Shown: piece after piece, positions 1 through 11,855 of the stretch
Layout: each line of letters opens with the position of its first letter
How positions within the stretch are numbered: position 1 is the first letter of the stretch
Assembly: GCA_036873135.1 (NCBI GenBank)
Contig: JAPTYO010000004.1
Location: 38,907,105-38,971,104, forward strand
DNA: 64,000 nucleotides
Direction: 5' to 3'
DNA from: Clarkia xantiana subsp. parviflora
Taxonomy: Eukaryota; Streptophyta; Magnoliopsida; Myrtales; Onagraceae
Notes under the pieces: generated by a model
Told to the model about the DNA's origin: nothing
The model's database searches: none
The model's input: the letters and a program-made list of their open reading frames with translations, nothing else
Position numbers and translations under genes: made by a program

Positions 1-1459
1 ATATGTGTAGCAAAGTCAACACGCATAGCAAAGTCAATGCGTGGAACAAAGTGGCCAACGTCCCAAGAGACTATCATGCAAGTGGTACGACTAACGTGAC
101 AAACGCGAAGAAGCGAACGCGAGAACACTTAGGAAAAATATTTTTCTAAGACAACAAAACGACCAGCGACTACTCACAAAGAAGTTTAGCAACTTCCGGC
201 AACCCAACAAATCCGTTAAGGGAAAAACAACACGTACCGATCAAAAGACCGTTACGCGAAGGCATGGGGGTAATATACCAAATAGCGGAATTTTACCACG
301 ACAATGCATGGAGGTAAAAAATCGTCTAAGGCATGAGGTAACGACGATAGCAAACAACAACCAACCAGCAATTATTCAACATACGAACACCAATGAGCAG
401 CTCTATGCAACAACAACGACAAATAGTTCAAAGGAACAACAATACGGCAACATCCAAAAATCAAGACGAAGCTGTTCTGTAAAATCGAGTTTTCAGACTA
501 CCTCAAAATGTGACAAAAAGTATCACAATGGACTCCACTCGTCGAGACGATTTCAGAAAGGTAAAGACCGCGGCGAACGGAGCACGGGAAGGCGGCGCGT
601 GGGTTACACGCGCCGGCAGGACAACACACGTGACGATGCGTGAGGGCGCGTCCGGCGTCGGCTGGTGATTCTGAAGGCGGCGACGGAATCCTCGCGATGT
701 TCTGAGTCGATTGGTAGTGTCAATTTCTGAAAACAAGCCAAGAATCAAACACGTAACTTTCGGGTTACACCTAAGGTTTACGGCGGTGAAGAAACTATGA
801 ACAAGCAAATAGTTTCTAGAAATGGTGGAGCAATTACCTGCAAAGAAGGATGAAGAATGAATTCCCAAAGAGCTGGAAGAATGATTGGGGATTAGTGTAA
901 TCACATATCCCAAAAGATTCCTTGATGATAAGGATCAAAGGAGTAATTCATCTACACCACGCCTAAGTGCTTACGGTATACTCCACCATCTTCTAAGTAT
1001 TTATCTCTACGCGTATGATTATTTTGATATTACGCATATCAAATTCGTCATTTTACATACATGGTTGCATATCGCATGATTCATGATTTATTAATCGCTA
1101 AGTCATTTTAGAGTATACGGATTATATTTCTAGCATCACGTAATTACGTTCTTGCCATGACCGTTACTTGTGCATGCATGTTGATAAAAAGCATGTCCGC
1201 ATGACATATTACCAATCACTTATACCACTAGCGGTAATCATGTTTATATGTTATATACGCGCATTCTCTATTGCACTAACCGTGACAACAGGAAATAAAG
1301 TCACTCGGTCAAAAAATCTAGGGACGGACGAAATCGAGACTTCTACGTCCAACCGACAAACAAAACCGGAAGGTTAGCGTCAAGCTCAAATTGGACATGT
1401 ACCCTAACTCAAAATAGAGTCAAGAAAGGTTTTGAACCGTTACTTGACTCGGGGGCAAG
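1..1459 (+). mobile_element. 3' internal remnant of a Tat-lineage LTR retrotransposon
   Basis: This stretch runs into the purine-rich tract GACTCGGGGGCAAG just before an LTR at 1460. TatA, TatC and TatD show the same kind of tract before their 3' LTRs, so this is the 3' part of a plus-strand Tat element that begins outside the window. No protein domain is recognisable. A GC-rich patch at about 560-690 lies where related elements hold the 5' region of their antisense gene, but I see no convincing exon. The short open frames here are not supported. Confidence 0.6.
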
Positions 1460-2259
1460 TGATGGATATATGTCCATTTCGGGTTCGTAATTATATTTCG
1501 GGCCTCGTAAACACGTCGAAAATCACATTACGGCTTAAGTAAACGCCTCCCGAGGGTCAAAACGGTCCGGAAGCGCGTTACGCGCGTCCGGGTTGCACTG
1601 CAAGCCGGACCTCGCCGAATTGCCCAAATTCGACGAGGTCCGGATTGCTCTACGGGTATCACGCGATTACCGTTACGTATAGAGAAGTCGAGTTCGCGCA
1701 TTACCAATATTGATGACGGTTACCGCTTGCTTTTGAACCGTCATCAAACCGCTTCAAAAGTGGGTCCGGTCCCAAGGAAGCCTATAAATAGGAGGCCTTG
1801 GCCACCCATTTTGACACATCCTCTCATTTGCCCAACTTTGGTATTTTGAGCTCTGACTTCTCTCTAGAAATATTTCTCTCTCTAGAGTCATCTTTCTCAT
1901 TTTTAGCCCAATCGTGACTTAAGCTTCGGAGAGGGCTCCACTAGCACCCCCCCCCCCCCTCCGTGCTAGTATTGGCCCTTTGCGCAGGAAACGGGCTCCA
2001 AAGCTAAGGCGAGGAAGAGAAATAGGAGTAAGATGTGCCCAGACGCTCAGACCTGTGCCCAGACCGCCATTTCCTGAGACACAGACTTTTCTGAGACTCA
2101 GCGATAAATCTGAACACTAGTCATCGGCATAAGGCGGATACCTCTTCCAAGCGAAGGGCGACAGTCTAGAAACCCAAACAACCCACTTAGACAAACGCGT
2201 TCATTCGACCAAGTTCAGCCAGGACGCAACAATAGCGGCCCAATATCCAAATTCCAACA
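1460..2259 (+). repeat. LTR of a diverged Tat-lineage element (3' LTR)
   Basis: It starts TGATGGATATATG and ends ATTCCAACA, giving the TG...CA ends of an LTR. It has a TATA box (CCTATAAATAGG, about 1782-1793) and then the module shared by all Tat LTRs of this window: TTAAGCTTCGGAGAGGG, a C-run, and a GCAGG-type end at about 1919-1990. No primer-binding site follows it, and a purine tract precedes it, so it is a 3' LTR. The target duplication cannot be checked because the 5' LTR is outside the window. Confidence 0.75.
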
Positions 2260-3418
2260 ATTGGAGGACCCTCCGTTTGATAATGGTTCTCAATCACTTA
2301 GAAGCATATTGGTGTATGCTTGTAGATATATAAGTTTTGCGGTTTAGTTTGGCATATTATCATTTGTTTCAAGTAAAAAGTTTAATCAAACAATGATATT
2401 AATAAACAGTGCTACCATCAATTCCCGTCAATTCCCTTTCAATGGAACATACATCTTCAATTGATTGGATTTGCCCGTTTCAATTTAGATTTCAGATGCA
2501 TGTTGACTACGAAGGCTAATGGTGAAAATTATAAATGCTCAAACAAGGTATTCATTTTTTTAAAAAATGTGAAAAATATATATATGAACATAATACAATG
2601 TAACTTGAATCTAAAAAGTTATTATTTATTCATTCATTGAGACTCAACATTCAAGGTTATTCCTATGTAGCCATGTTTATACAATCGAATTGGATGCATG
2701 ACTAATTTGCATGTATGTATAATTTAATATATAGATGAAAATATCTTTTTGATATGTTTGTTAATGTAGATAATTACTCATTTCAGAAATAGTCTTAATA
2801 ATTCATTTTACTTAACTGGTCGAAACAAACATCTCACTTACAAATACTAATAACAAGAGTAATCTCTGCCTATAGATTGTGTTGGTTTAGAACAACGATG
2901 ATGAAGAGAAACAAATGCAATGTATACGAAATGACAGTATTACATATATTGATCTGTACTTTTTGTGCGCTTGATTGTTGTAGTAATTTTGGATATTGTT
3001 GGGTGGTTTGTGACAAAGTTGATGAATCTATGTGGATGAGCTACTTACTATTTACTTCTACACTAGCTAGGAGGTGTCAGTTATCATGCGGATTTGAATC
3101 TTTGTCAGTTAATTGACTCGTTTGGAAGGAATCACTTCTAAATATATTCCATGTGTACGTACCAAGTTTTTTTTTAAAAAAAAAAAAATTGGAAAATGTA
3201 TGTGATTGATGATTTTCATTTTTATAAAGCTCATTCAGAACTAGAACTTTTGATCCGAGTATTTAAAGGTTTGTTAGAAATGTATTATTATTATTATTAT
3301 TTCAATCATTTATAATTTTGTTTATGTGTAATTTCACCTATCTATTTGGCTTTGTTATCTTTAATACATGCAACACACGTGTAGAATTCACACGTGTAAA
3401 ATTCTCTAGTAATATTAT
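2260..3418. other. AT-rich intergenic DNA, no feature seen
   Basis: No coding frame with a recognisable domain, no LTR ends and no RNA gene could be found. The short open frame at 2877-3116 has no recognisable motif and I do not support it. Confidence 0.5.
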
Positions 3419-4386
3419 AAAGGTATTTTTGGTGCCACATGTTTGACCAATGTAGGTTTTTGGTGCAATATGTTTAGTTTTGTAGGTTTTTTGTGCCATA
3501 TGTTTGAGAGGTTGTATGTTTTTGTTCTTCCGTTAGTCAACAGTTAGTTTGACCGTTAAATACTTTTATTTTGTTCAATTTAGTCCTCAAATTTATATTT
3601 CTAAAATTTAATATTTACACTTTAGTCCCTATTGTTTGCTCAAGTCGCCGTCCACCACCCACCACCTCTAAAGCCGCCGCCGACCACCAAGAAAATAGCC
3701 GGCCACCACCACTTGGGGCTGGAAACCACCCCAATTGGTGGTGGCCAGCCCAATCGGGGCCGGCTACCACCGATTGGTGGTGGCTACAGCCCTAATCAGG
3801 CCGGCCACCATCAATTGGGGACGGCCACCACCATTTGGGGTGGTGGCCGGCCCCAAAGGTTGGTGGCCGACCCGATTAGGGCTGCAGCCACAACCAATTG
3901 GGGCCGCCGGTTCCGATTAGGGCTGCAGCCACCACCAATTGGTGGTGGCTGCAGCCCTAATCGGGCCGGCCACCACCATTTGGGGCCGCCCACCACCCCA
4001 ATTGGTGGTGGCCGGCCCCAATTTGTGGTGGTCGACCCCAATTGGTGGTGTCCGGCCCGATTAGGGCTGTAGCCACCACCAATTGGTGGTGGCCGGCCAT
4101 TTTCGTGGTGGTCGCCGACGGCTTTGGAGGTGGTGGGTGGTCGGCGGCTTTCGACGGTGACTTGAGCAAACACTAGGGACTAAAATGTAAATATTAAATT
4201 TTAGAAATATAAATTTGAGGGTTAAATTGAACAAAATAAAAGTATTTAACGGTCAAACTAACTGTTGACTAACGGAAGAACCAAAAACATACAACATCTC
4301 AAACATATGGCACAAAAAGCCTACAAAACTAAACATGTGGCACCAAAAACCTACACCGGTCAAATATGTGGCACTATAAGAACTTT
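3419..4386. mobile_element. Foldback (long inverted-repeat) element, non-autonomous
   Basis: The outer about 230 bp on each side are inverted copies of each other. The left arm has GGTGCCACATGTTTGACC, and the right arm carries its near-complement. The centre (about 3640-4160) is GC-rich and is itself built of palindromic pieces such as CCACCAATTGGTGGTGG, so the whole element could fold into one long hairpin. No transposase is present. The ends resemble those of the foldback at 63455-63974 in style (short tracts of the kind TTTTGGTGCCA), but the target duplication is not clear here. The several GC-rich open frames inside are by-products of the repeat. Confidence 0.75.
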
Positions 4387-5072
4387 TAACCCTATATAAA
4401 CCCAAAGTAAAAAGATAGAAGTTATCATATTTGCAGTAGCATCTTGAGACAAATTGACTATCCTGGCTGTATGTAACTAAGGGTCAACTGGTTCCTTTCT
4501 TGATTTTCTAAATCTAAAGTCGTGTTTACCAAGTCTAGAATGTTGGCATATGGGCCGCCTTTTATAGAAGCCTATTAATATAAATTCATATACATAGCAC
4601 TTTAATTTATAAGGCACTTACAGTAAATTATGGATTTGCCAAATTTATTAGTGATTATTGGGCCAATTGACAAAATTTCTTAACATGTTTTCAGTTAATT
4701 AAGAGTTCAGTCGCATGTGTACGTAATTCAACCATAAACGAATTATTAGTGCTTATTGAACTAATTGAGTAATCGAACTAATTGAGTAATCTCATTAACT
4801 AATTAGAGTTTGACCCGATAGAAGAGTCCTGGAATTTCTATCTTTAGAAGATAAGGAGGTCATCATAATTAATATTAGCCGGATTACTTTGATGTTAAGA
4901 GACAGAAATCATGTCTCTCTATAAGATTCAGCCGAACCCTTGTCATAAAGGCAGTGAGAATTTTTTTTTTTCAACACAACAAATTTAATGTGGATGGCAA
5001 AACAGATTAATAGTTTAGAAATTTACAAATGTCCCTTCTATATTTAATTCTAAAAGTACATAGTATGGTCTT
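4387..5072. other. AT-rich intergenic DNA, no feature seen
   Basis: Nothing recognisable was found between the foldback element and the copia element that starts at 5078. Confidence 0.5.
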
Positions 5073-5077
5073 GATTT

Positions 5078-5307
5078 TGTACAGTGGATCGAGATTGAAA
5101 TCAAGATTGAGAGAGAATGTGAAAGATAGAAACTGGAATAGTGTTATATTGGATTAATCTCGATCAATTACAGATGTATTGGAGTTGCTATATATAGGCT
5201 GCTAACTAACATAACTAATATTTCAGCAAAAAAAATAAACTAACATAACTAACTAGTGCTAACATAGGTGTAAACGTAGGCTTTAATGTGCTAACACTAT
5301 ATCTTCA
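5078..5307 (-). repeat. 3' LTR of the copia element
   Basis: On the plus strand it reads TGTACAGTGGATCGAG to ATATCTTCA and pairs with 9426-9645. The last codons and the stop of the RT-RNaseH frame (ending at 5297) run into it. GATTT precedes it. Confidence 0.92.
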
Positions 5308-7321
5308 TTCCCTCATCTCCTTCTTCTTCTTTTTCTTCCCTGAAGACTTCTATGATCCCATAATGCTTCAACAGAGCTATATGTTGTTGTTTTACTAACG
5401 CATTAGTTAGTAAATCAGCCAGTTGATTCTTTAAAACTATGTAAACAACAGCACCAGTTTGCAAATGGTGTCTAGTAAAGTGGCAATCTAGTTCAATATG
5501 CTTTGTTCGTTCGTGAAAGACAGGATTCCTTGCCATTTTGATTGCTGGTTCACTATCAGTATAGATTGGTACTGGTAACAAAATCTGAATCCCGAGCTCT
5601 TTTAACAATCTACTAACCCAAAGAGCTTCAGCAACAGCAACTCTAAGACATCTGTATTCAGCCTCAGCAGTTGACAAAGAGACCGTGTCTTGCTTCTTTA
5701 CTTTCCATCCCACTTTGGCATTTCCAAGTCTTACACAGTATGTACTCAGAGATTTCCTATTGAAGGGACATGAAGCCCAATCAGAATCACAATACAAGGT
5801 GAGTTGAAAATCATTTGAAGCTGGAAACATCAAACCCTGTCCAAGACTCTGTTTTATGTATTTGATAACTCGTATAGCACCAGCATAATGAGACTCCTTA
5901 GGATTGTCGACAAATTGAGTGAGTCTTTGGACTGAGAAAGCAATATCTGGACGTGTCATGGTTAAGTATAGCAACTTACCAATTAGTCTACTATATAACC
6001 CTGCACCTTGCAATGGAAGATCTCCAGAATTTGTGTTGGTTGCTTTGTCATATTCCTCAGTCGTGAGTTTGATATTGAACTCCATTGGGGTTTCAAATGG
6101 TTTAGCAGCTCCTAGACCTGCATCAGTGATTAGCTTCAATGCATACTTGCGTTGATTAATAACGAAACTTGTAGATGATCTTGCTATCTCAAGACCCAAG
6201 AAATATCTCAGATTACCCAAATCTTTCAATTTGAAGTGATTTTGCAGCATAGACTTCAGTTGAGCAATCAGAGTAGAACATGACCCAGTAATCAAAAGAT
6301 CATCTACGTAAATTAATAGGAACACTGTCTCTTTTCCTTGAGTCTTGCTAAGTAAGGAATAGTCAGAGAGACTCTGAGTGTATCCATTGCATATAAGGGT
6401 CTGTGTCAGCTTTATATTCCACTGTCTTGAGGCTTGTTTAAGCCCATACAGTGATTTTTTCAACTTACAAACACGTCTAGCTGATCCCAACTCTGACCTA
6501 GAACCCTCAAACCCTTGTGGTATGTCCATATACACTTCCTCAAGCAAATCTCCTTGAAGAAATGCATTATTGACATCCATGTGTATCAGATTCCAGGACT
6601 TTGCTGCTGCAATGGCTAAGAGTACTCTCACAGTAGTCATTTTAACCACGGGTGAGAAAGTCTCTGTATAATCTGTCCCTTCAATTTGAGTGAATCCCTT
6701 GGCCACTAATCGAGCTTTGTATCTTTCAATAGATCCATCAGAATTATACTTGATTCTAAAGAACCATTTGCAACCAATTGTTGTCTTATCAGGTGGCAAA
6801 TCAACTATGGTCCAAGTATCATTATCTTGCAAGGCCTTAATCTCAACTTTCATTGCTTCTATCCATTTGATATCCTTTGCAGCCTGTTTGTAAGTTGAGG
6901 GCTCTTTCTCTTTGGCAGAAGAAGTCAAATAACACTGAAAGTATGGAGAGAGATGAGCATATGAAATCACCTTTTCAATTCCATGAACATCATTTGAGAT
7001 AGCCCTAGAACCAGAAATAGGAGGAACAATGAAGTCCCTTAATCGAGAAGACTGCTGAGTTTGTCTAGTACTTCTTCTGATAATAGGTGCAGAAGCTTGA
7101 TTAGGCTGCTCTTCCAACAAAATTGGATTTGAAGGATTCAACTGAATGTCTGAATCAGAATTATCAGTAGACTGAAAAGATGGAATCAACTTTCTCAAGT
7201 TCTCTTTTGTCATTGAGAAAGGGAACTTGTCTTCAAGAAAATATACATCACGATTAACTTGAAATACTGAATCATAAAAATTCATGACCAGATATCCTTT
7301 TTGAGTCAAGGAATAACCCAT
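5297..7321 (-). pseudogene. Copia RT and RNase H segment of the polyprotein
   Basis: This 674-residue segment is the pol end of a Ty1-copia polyprotein. It copies the element RNA into DNA inside the particle. The RT part carries RYKARLVAKGFTQ, DVNNAFLQGDL and the catalytic YVDD near residue 338. The RNase H part follows with YCDSDWASC, SLSTAEAEY and TDSEPAIKMA. It is in frame with the integrase segment upstream and separated from it only by one stop codon (7358-7360). The segment itself is open throughout, so it decayed late or little. It is dead as a polyprotein because of the breaks upstream. Confidence 0.93.
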
Positions 7322-7357
7322 GAATATAGCAGGATCAGACCTGGGACTAAACTTATC

Positions 7358-8377
7358 TTAGTTGTTCAATCTTGTTGCAAAGCATAAGCATCCAATGACC
7401 TTGAGGTGCTTTAAAGCTGGTTTCTTCTTATATAATATCTCAAAAGGGGATTTGTTATCTTTGAGAACAGAAGATGGAAGAATATTGATCAAATGACATG
7501 CTGCCAAAATGCAGTAACCCCAGTATTTTATTGGAATAGATGCTTGAAATCTAATTGCTCGTGCAACATTGAGTAAGTGACGATGCTTGCGTTCCACTCT
7601 TCCATTTTGTTGAGGAGAGTAAACACAGCTGGTTTGATGCTCAATACCTAACTTCTGAAAAAGTGACTTGCAGATCGAATTGACAAATTCACTTCCATTG
7701 TCACTTCGAATGACTTTAATGAATGCCCCAAACTGATTTCTGACTATGGAAATAAAATTCCTTATATGAAGAGCAGCTTCGCTCTTGTTCCTCAGCAAGA
7801 ATACCCAAGTAGTCCTAGAATAGTCATCTAGTACAGTCAAAAAATACTGATAACCTCGTATGGTTTGAACCCTGTATGGACCCCATAAGTCCAAATGAAT
7901 CAAATCAAATGGATTAGATGCATGAGAATCACTTGTGGGGAAATGAAGACGAGTTTGCTTAGCCATTGAACATACAGTGCACTGTTTAATACAATCATTC
8001 GAATGACTGAGAGATAAACCCTGAATATGTCTTATTTGACTAACTGAAACATGTCCTAAACGCTGATGCCAAAGCCAAAAATCAGCTTTATTCAATGTGT
8101 TAACAGCTGCAGCAGTAATTGAACTTGAATAAGATGAACTTGACTGAGAGGCTCTCAAAACATACAACTCTTTCCTTTTCTCACCAATCTTCATAATCCT
8201 CCCACTTGAGAGGTCATGAAGAGAAACATCATCAGATGTGAATACAACTCTACAATTCAACTGATGTGGCAGCTTAGAAACAGATATGAGATTAAACTTG
8301 AAGTCAGGTACGAGCAGTACATCAGTCAAGCAGTAGGTAGGTGTAATGTAACAAGAACCTAATGAGTCACTCTGCAT
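7358..8377 (-). pseudogene. Copia integrase segment
   Basis: This segment would join the cDNA to the host chromosome. Near the start it has the pre-integrase zinc finger (LWHQRLGHVS ... CTVCSMAKQ, an HHCC pattern), then the integrase core with catalytic acids in HLDLWGP, RSDNGSEF and NGRVERKHR. It ends with the region SPFEILYKKKP ... VIGCLCFA typical of copia. An in-frame stop (7358-7360) separates it from the RT part. At its 5' end the frame is shifted relative to the protease segment by a change near 8365-8377. Confidence 0.92.
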
Positions 8378-8751
8378 TTGTTACCATTAGGTAGATACAC
8401 AAACTGAGAACTGCTATTATTGACTTTTAGATCATGAAGCCAAAGTTTCTGATGTGTAATATGATTGGTTGCTCCTGAATCGATAATCCAAGTAATGGTT
8501 TCAGTAGATGAATTACCTGCCATATTAACTTGGAAATCAGACTGATCATCCACATATTGCAAAGGATCTGATCTGACTACATTGTCTGCTGCAACATGAA
8601 GCACTCTCTTGTCAACACCAGAATGAAGAATCCTTTTGTCAACTGTGCCATGATCTCCAGCAACAACATGCTCAATTACATCGTTCTCTTCCTCATTTGA
8701 AGTACCTTCATCCTCAAAAACTCCATTTGCTGCTGCCCACTTCCTTTTCAT
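8359..8751 (-). pseudogene. Copia protease segment
   Basis: The aspartic-protease motif WIIDSGATNHIT is clear. This enzyme would cut the polyprotein during particle maturation. The segment is in frame with the gag segment, with only a TAG stop at 8770-8772 between them, and it runs out of frame into the integrase segment. The spacer between zinc knuckle and protease holds a short repeat (DKRILHSG / DKRVLHVA). Confidence 0.88.
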
Positions 8752-8769
8752 ATTCTTAGGAACCCCATT

Positions 8770-9426
8770 CTACGACCAGCACGTATCAATCTTGTGACCT
8801 CTCTTACCACAAAATGAACAAAGCAATCCTGACTTGTCCACTCTCCCCTTGAAAGAATTCACTGATCCATTGTCCACTCTCCCTTTGAAAGAATCAACTG
8901 ATCCATTATAATTGCTTGAACGAGGATAACCTCCATTAGAACGAGAATAATTTCCATTTGAACGAGAACTGTTACCAGCTGAAAACAAAGTTGTGCTGCT
9001 ATCAATCAGATTATCACCAAATGCACCAGAGATAGATCGTTGACTCTCTTCTTGTAAAAGAATTGAAAAGGCTACACTCAAACTTGGTAATGGCTGCCTC
9101 ATAAGCAGATTGCTTCCAATGTTGGCATAAGTCTCATTTAGACCAAGAAGAAACGCCATGAGCTTCTGCTTTTCTTTGTTAGCATTAACGAAAGCAACAT
9201 CATTGGCACATTCTAACACCATATCATCAATAGCAGCTAAGGCATCCCAAAACTGCTTCATCTTAGCAAAGAACTCAGTAATTGAAAGAGTACCTTCAGT
9301 CGTGTGATATATCTCTCTGGTTAGCTGAAAAATTTGAGTCCCATCAACTTTTCCAAACATTTCACGCAGATCGTTCCATATCGTTCCATATCGATTCTGC
9401 AGAAGCAAAATATGCTCTGATACCAT
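8770..9426 (-). pseudogene. Copia gag, missing its N-terminal part
   Basis: This encodes the capsid part of the copia polyprotein: IWNDLREMFGK and IFQLTREIYH lead a typical copia gag core, and the zinc knuckle CSFCGKRGHKIDTC is close to the end. The frame opens at the ATG that overlaps the primer-binding site at the edge of the LTR, so the first roughly 100 residues usual for copia gag are absent. An internal deletion has apparently joined the primer-binding site straight to the middle of gag. The frame ends at a premature TAG just after the knuckle. The Ser/Asn/Gly-rich region before the knuckle contains a duplicated FKGRVD block. Confidence 0.88.
9413..9425 (-). other. Primer-binding site, initiator-Met tRNA type
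   Basis: On the minus strand it reads TGGTATCAGAGCA directly inside the 5' LTR. This is the standard Ty1-copia binding site for the 3' end of initiator methionine tRNA. Confidence 0.92.
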
Positions 9427-9645
9427 GTACAGTGGATCGAGATTGAGATCAAGATTGAGAGAGAATGTGAAAGATAGAAACTGGAATACTGTTATATTGG
9501 ATTAATCTCGATCAAGTGTTACAGATGTATTGGAGTTGCTATATATAGGCTGCTAACTAACATAACTAAATAGTGCTAACATAGGTGTAAACAGTGTAAA
9601 CATAGGTGTAAACATAGGCTTTAATGTGCTAACACTATATCTTCA
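9426..9645 (-). repeat. 5' LTR of the copia element
   Basis: It pairs with 5078-5307 and is followed by GATTT (9646-9650). An insertion-like repeat, GTGTAAACATAGGTGTAAACATAGG, was shortened or lengthened relative to the other LTR near 9585-9615. Confidence 0.92.
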
Positions 9646-9650
9646 GATTT

Positions 9651-10100
9651 TAAGATCAGTCCTCATAACTAGCTATTTTGGCAATTGCGTAAAGGCGCGC
9701 CCCTTAGATTGTGAGTCTTTGGAGAAAATTACTTTTGCACTTACTTTAAAAGCAACATGCACAACAAATAACTTTCCAAAGTTGCAATGAGGGTATCTCA
9801 ATTTATTTTGTAACTTATTCAGTGGTGCTTTATTAATTTTATTTATGACCTCTTCGAGTAAATATGGTCGATATATATTGAGAATTCCCGAAATTATTCC
9901 CCACTACCATTGACTTGAATACAACAATTTATAAATAAAAGAAGAAAATTATTACAGTAGGCAATAACAGGAAACTTAAAAATGTCAATAATAATTATTA
10001 CATATAAACTTCACTCTCAGATTGACATGAGTTTTACAATTTTTAATGGAATGGAATCATAAGATAGTTGTTAGATTGTATAGATAATTTTTTGAATAAG
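9651..10100. other. AT-rich DNA downstream of the lipid-transfer gene
   Basis: No coding sequence is seen. It should contain the 3' untranslated region and polyadenylation region of the minus-strand gene that ends at 10101, but no signal there is decisive. Confidence 0.4.
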
Positions 10101-11103
10101 TTAAATGAATATTGTGGAAACATATGAAGCTACCAGTACTGCAGTGAGACCGAAAGATCCATATGGAGCACTGATTGGTGCAGATGATGTAGAATTGGTG
10201 GGAGAACTTCCGGCGGCGCTTGGACCGGAAGCAACACCTGCAGGGCCACCAGCAGGACCACCAGCAGCACCTGTAGTTTTCATTTTTATATTTTTGTAGT
10301 TCAATACAAACAAATGGTTAATTAATTTTTATATATATATGATAAATTTTACGATAAATAAATCCCATATTTAAAAAAAAATAAAGTAACAGAACCCACC
10401 ATGGGAATACTGATTAATCAGTGAATGTGCAGCTGCAGCATCCACAGTTCCATTTCCTGTCGAGTTTGTACCTATTATAATAAAAGCTCCAATTAAATTT
10501 TCATGTTTTTTCAAAATACAGGAAATTTTTTATATAAAATATTAGAAAGATTCATTTTTAAAATACTAATTATGGATGATTAAGAACTCACTGTTAGCTA
10601 AAGAAGCAAGCAATGAATCAGTCATCTCTGCCGATGTAGCTGCTTGGGCGTTAGGGCTCGGGGCTGCCTCCGCAGCAAGCATAGCTTTAAAACAAAATTA
10701 AAGTTAGAGCCGAAAGTTTCAAAGAGTTAAATTAGAGTCCCTATAATAATATTTACATACCTGCTTCGTCACAAACAGATGAATCAACCTTGGCACCACA
10801 CTTATTGGTGAGCTCTAGGACATCATGCAAGGTGACGTTAATGGAGTCAGAGAGGCTGGGGTGGCTAATCGCCTGGCAAAGGCAGTTAGGGTTGTTCAAG
10901 ACGATCTCAGATAAGGGATCGCAGCAGGTGGCTGGAGGATCGGTGCTGTCAGGCTTGAAGAAATCCTTGCATGGGAGGAGCTTAGCCATGCAGGTGCCTT
11001 CTTTTATTGCGTTCTCTGCAGAGGCTGCCATCGAAACTTGAATGAAGAAGAAGAAGATGGAGGCAATTGCAGAGAAAAAGAACAAGGTCTTATTGGGTGC
11101 CAT
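10101..11103 (-). CDS. GPI-anchored non-specific lipid-transfer protein (LTPG type), four exons
   Basis: This is the only ordinary plant gene in the window. Exons are 10761-11103, 10592-10684, 10400-10471 and 10101-10270. All introns have GT-AG ends and the phases match (each junction is phase 1), giving 225 residues. Residues 1 to about 27 form a hydrophobic signal peptide. The mature part has the eight-cysteine pattern (TC, PC, CC, CLC, KC, VC) of the lipid-transfer fold, which binds lipids in a tunnel. An Ala/Ser/Pro/Gly-rich tail with GAAGGPAGGPAG and a final hydrophobic stretch (LTAVLVASYVSTIFI) fit replacement by a GPI anchor, so the protein should sit on the outer face of the plasma membrane. 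Family members help export cuticle lipids; that role is inferred. The gene looks intact. Confidence 0.92.
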
Positions 11104-11168
11104 TATTTATTAGCTACACTAGATGAGCTTGTTCTTTTTCTCTGCTAAAAGGTGAATTCTGGCACCTA

Positions 11169-11176
11169 CATATATC
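11169..11176 (-). promoter_or_regulatory. Possible TATA box of the lipid-transfer gene
   Basis: A GATATATG element on the minus strand lies about 65-75 nt before the ATG, where a plant TATA box with a short leader would be. This is weak evidence by itself. Confidence 0.4.
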
Positions 11177-11855
11177 ACTTTTACATGCTAATTTTAGACA
11201 ATGGAGTTTGTTATCCATCTATAAATAGGTATGTCTTCGTGGATCATGTGGACTAAAATTTATTTTAACAATAAGGGTTTTCTCTAAATATAATAGAGCG
11301 TGTGTGTGTTTCTCTCAGGTGAAACAACAACATTAAAGTTGAAATTTATAGATTTAATTAATATGATACCGTAAGAATTAAATAAAGTTCATTACTCTAT
11401 ATTTATATATACGACTTATAAACCACGCACGCGCATCGATCATCTAAATTTTAAAATACATAATTGATCTTAAAGTTTATAATAAGATAATATCTATAAT
11501 TAATCATAATACTTTGGAAAGTTGAGGCTTTGCTAGAAAGGAATAGATAAGAAAGGGAGAAATAGAATATGATGATTAAGTATAAAATAACTATTGTTTT
11601 CAGTTATTGTACTAAATTAGTCTTATATATATATAGAGAGAGAGAGAGATCTGTCAATGGGTAGGGTCGAGCATGACGCGGGTCATTGACGACTCAATTG
11701 TATCTAATTCATCAACTTAAGGAGTCAAGAATGTAAAATCGTGTATAACCACTTAGATTCATTAGTGGACCAGTTTGATTTATACTAACGTGATTATAAA
11801 CATTTCACTCAATTTTATAGAATAATACCAACACAATTTGACTTAACGCTAAAGA
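11177..11855. other. AT-rich upstream region of the lipid-transfer gene
   Basis: It includes a (TA)n(GA)n microsatellite at about 11624-11649. No coding sequence or repeat end is seen. Confidence 0.45.

Larger units (their letters stand above)
5078..9645 (-). mobile_element. Ty1-copia LTR retrotransposon, two LTRs, coding region broken
   Basis: Two short LTRs (5078-5307 and 9426-9645) flank a minus-strand gag-protease-integrase-RT-RNaseH series, the Ty1-copia order. A perfect 5-bp target duplication GATTT lies at 5073-5077 and 9646-9650. The primer-binding site complements initiator-Met tRNA, and a purine tract (read on the minus strand) lies at about 5308-5340. At least two in-frame stops and one frameshift break the polyprotein. 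The LTRs differ by several substitutions and small indels, so it is not a recent insertion. Confidence 0.95.

Noticed and set aside
503..913. A minus-strand frame of 136 codons near the left edge
   Set aside because: No similarity in pattern to the antisense proteins of the other Tat elements (no coiled coil, no FPF signature).
3571..4173. Several open frames of 60-146 codons on both strands
   Set aside because: They lie in the GC-rich core of the foldback element; the Pro/Gly-rich repeats come from its palindromes and there is no conserved domain.
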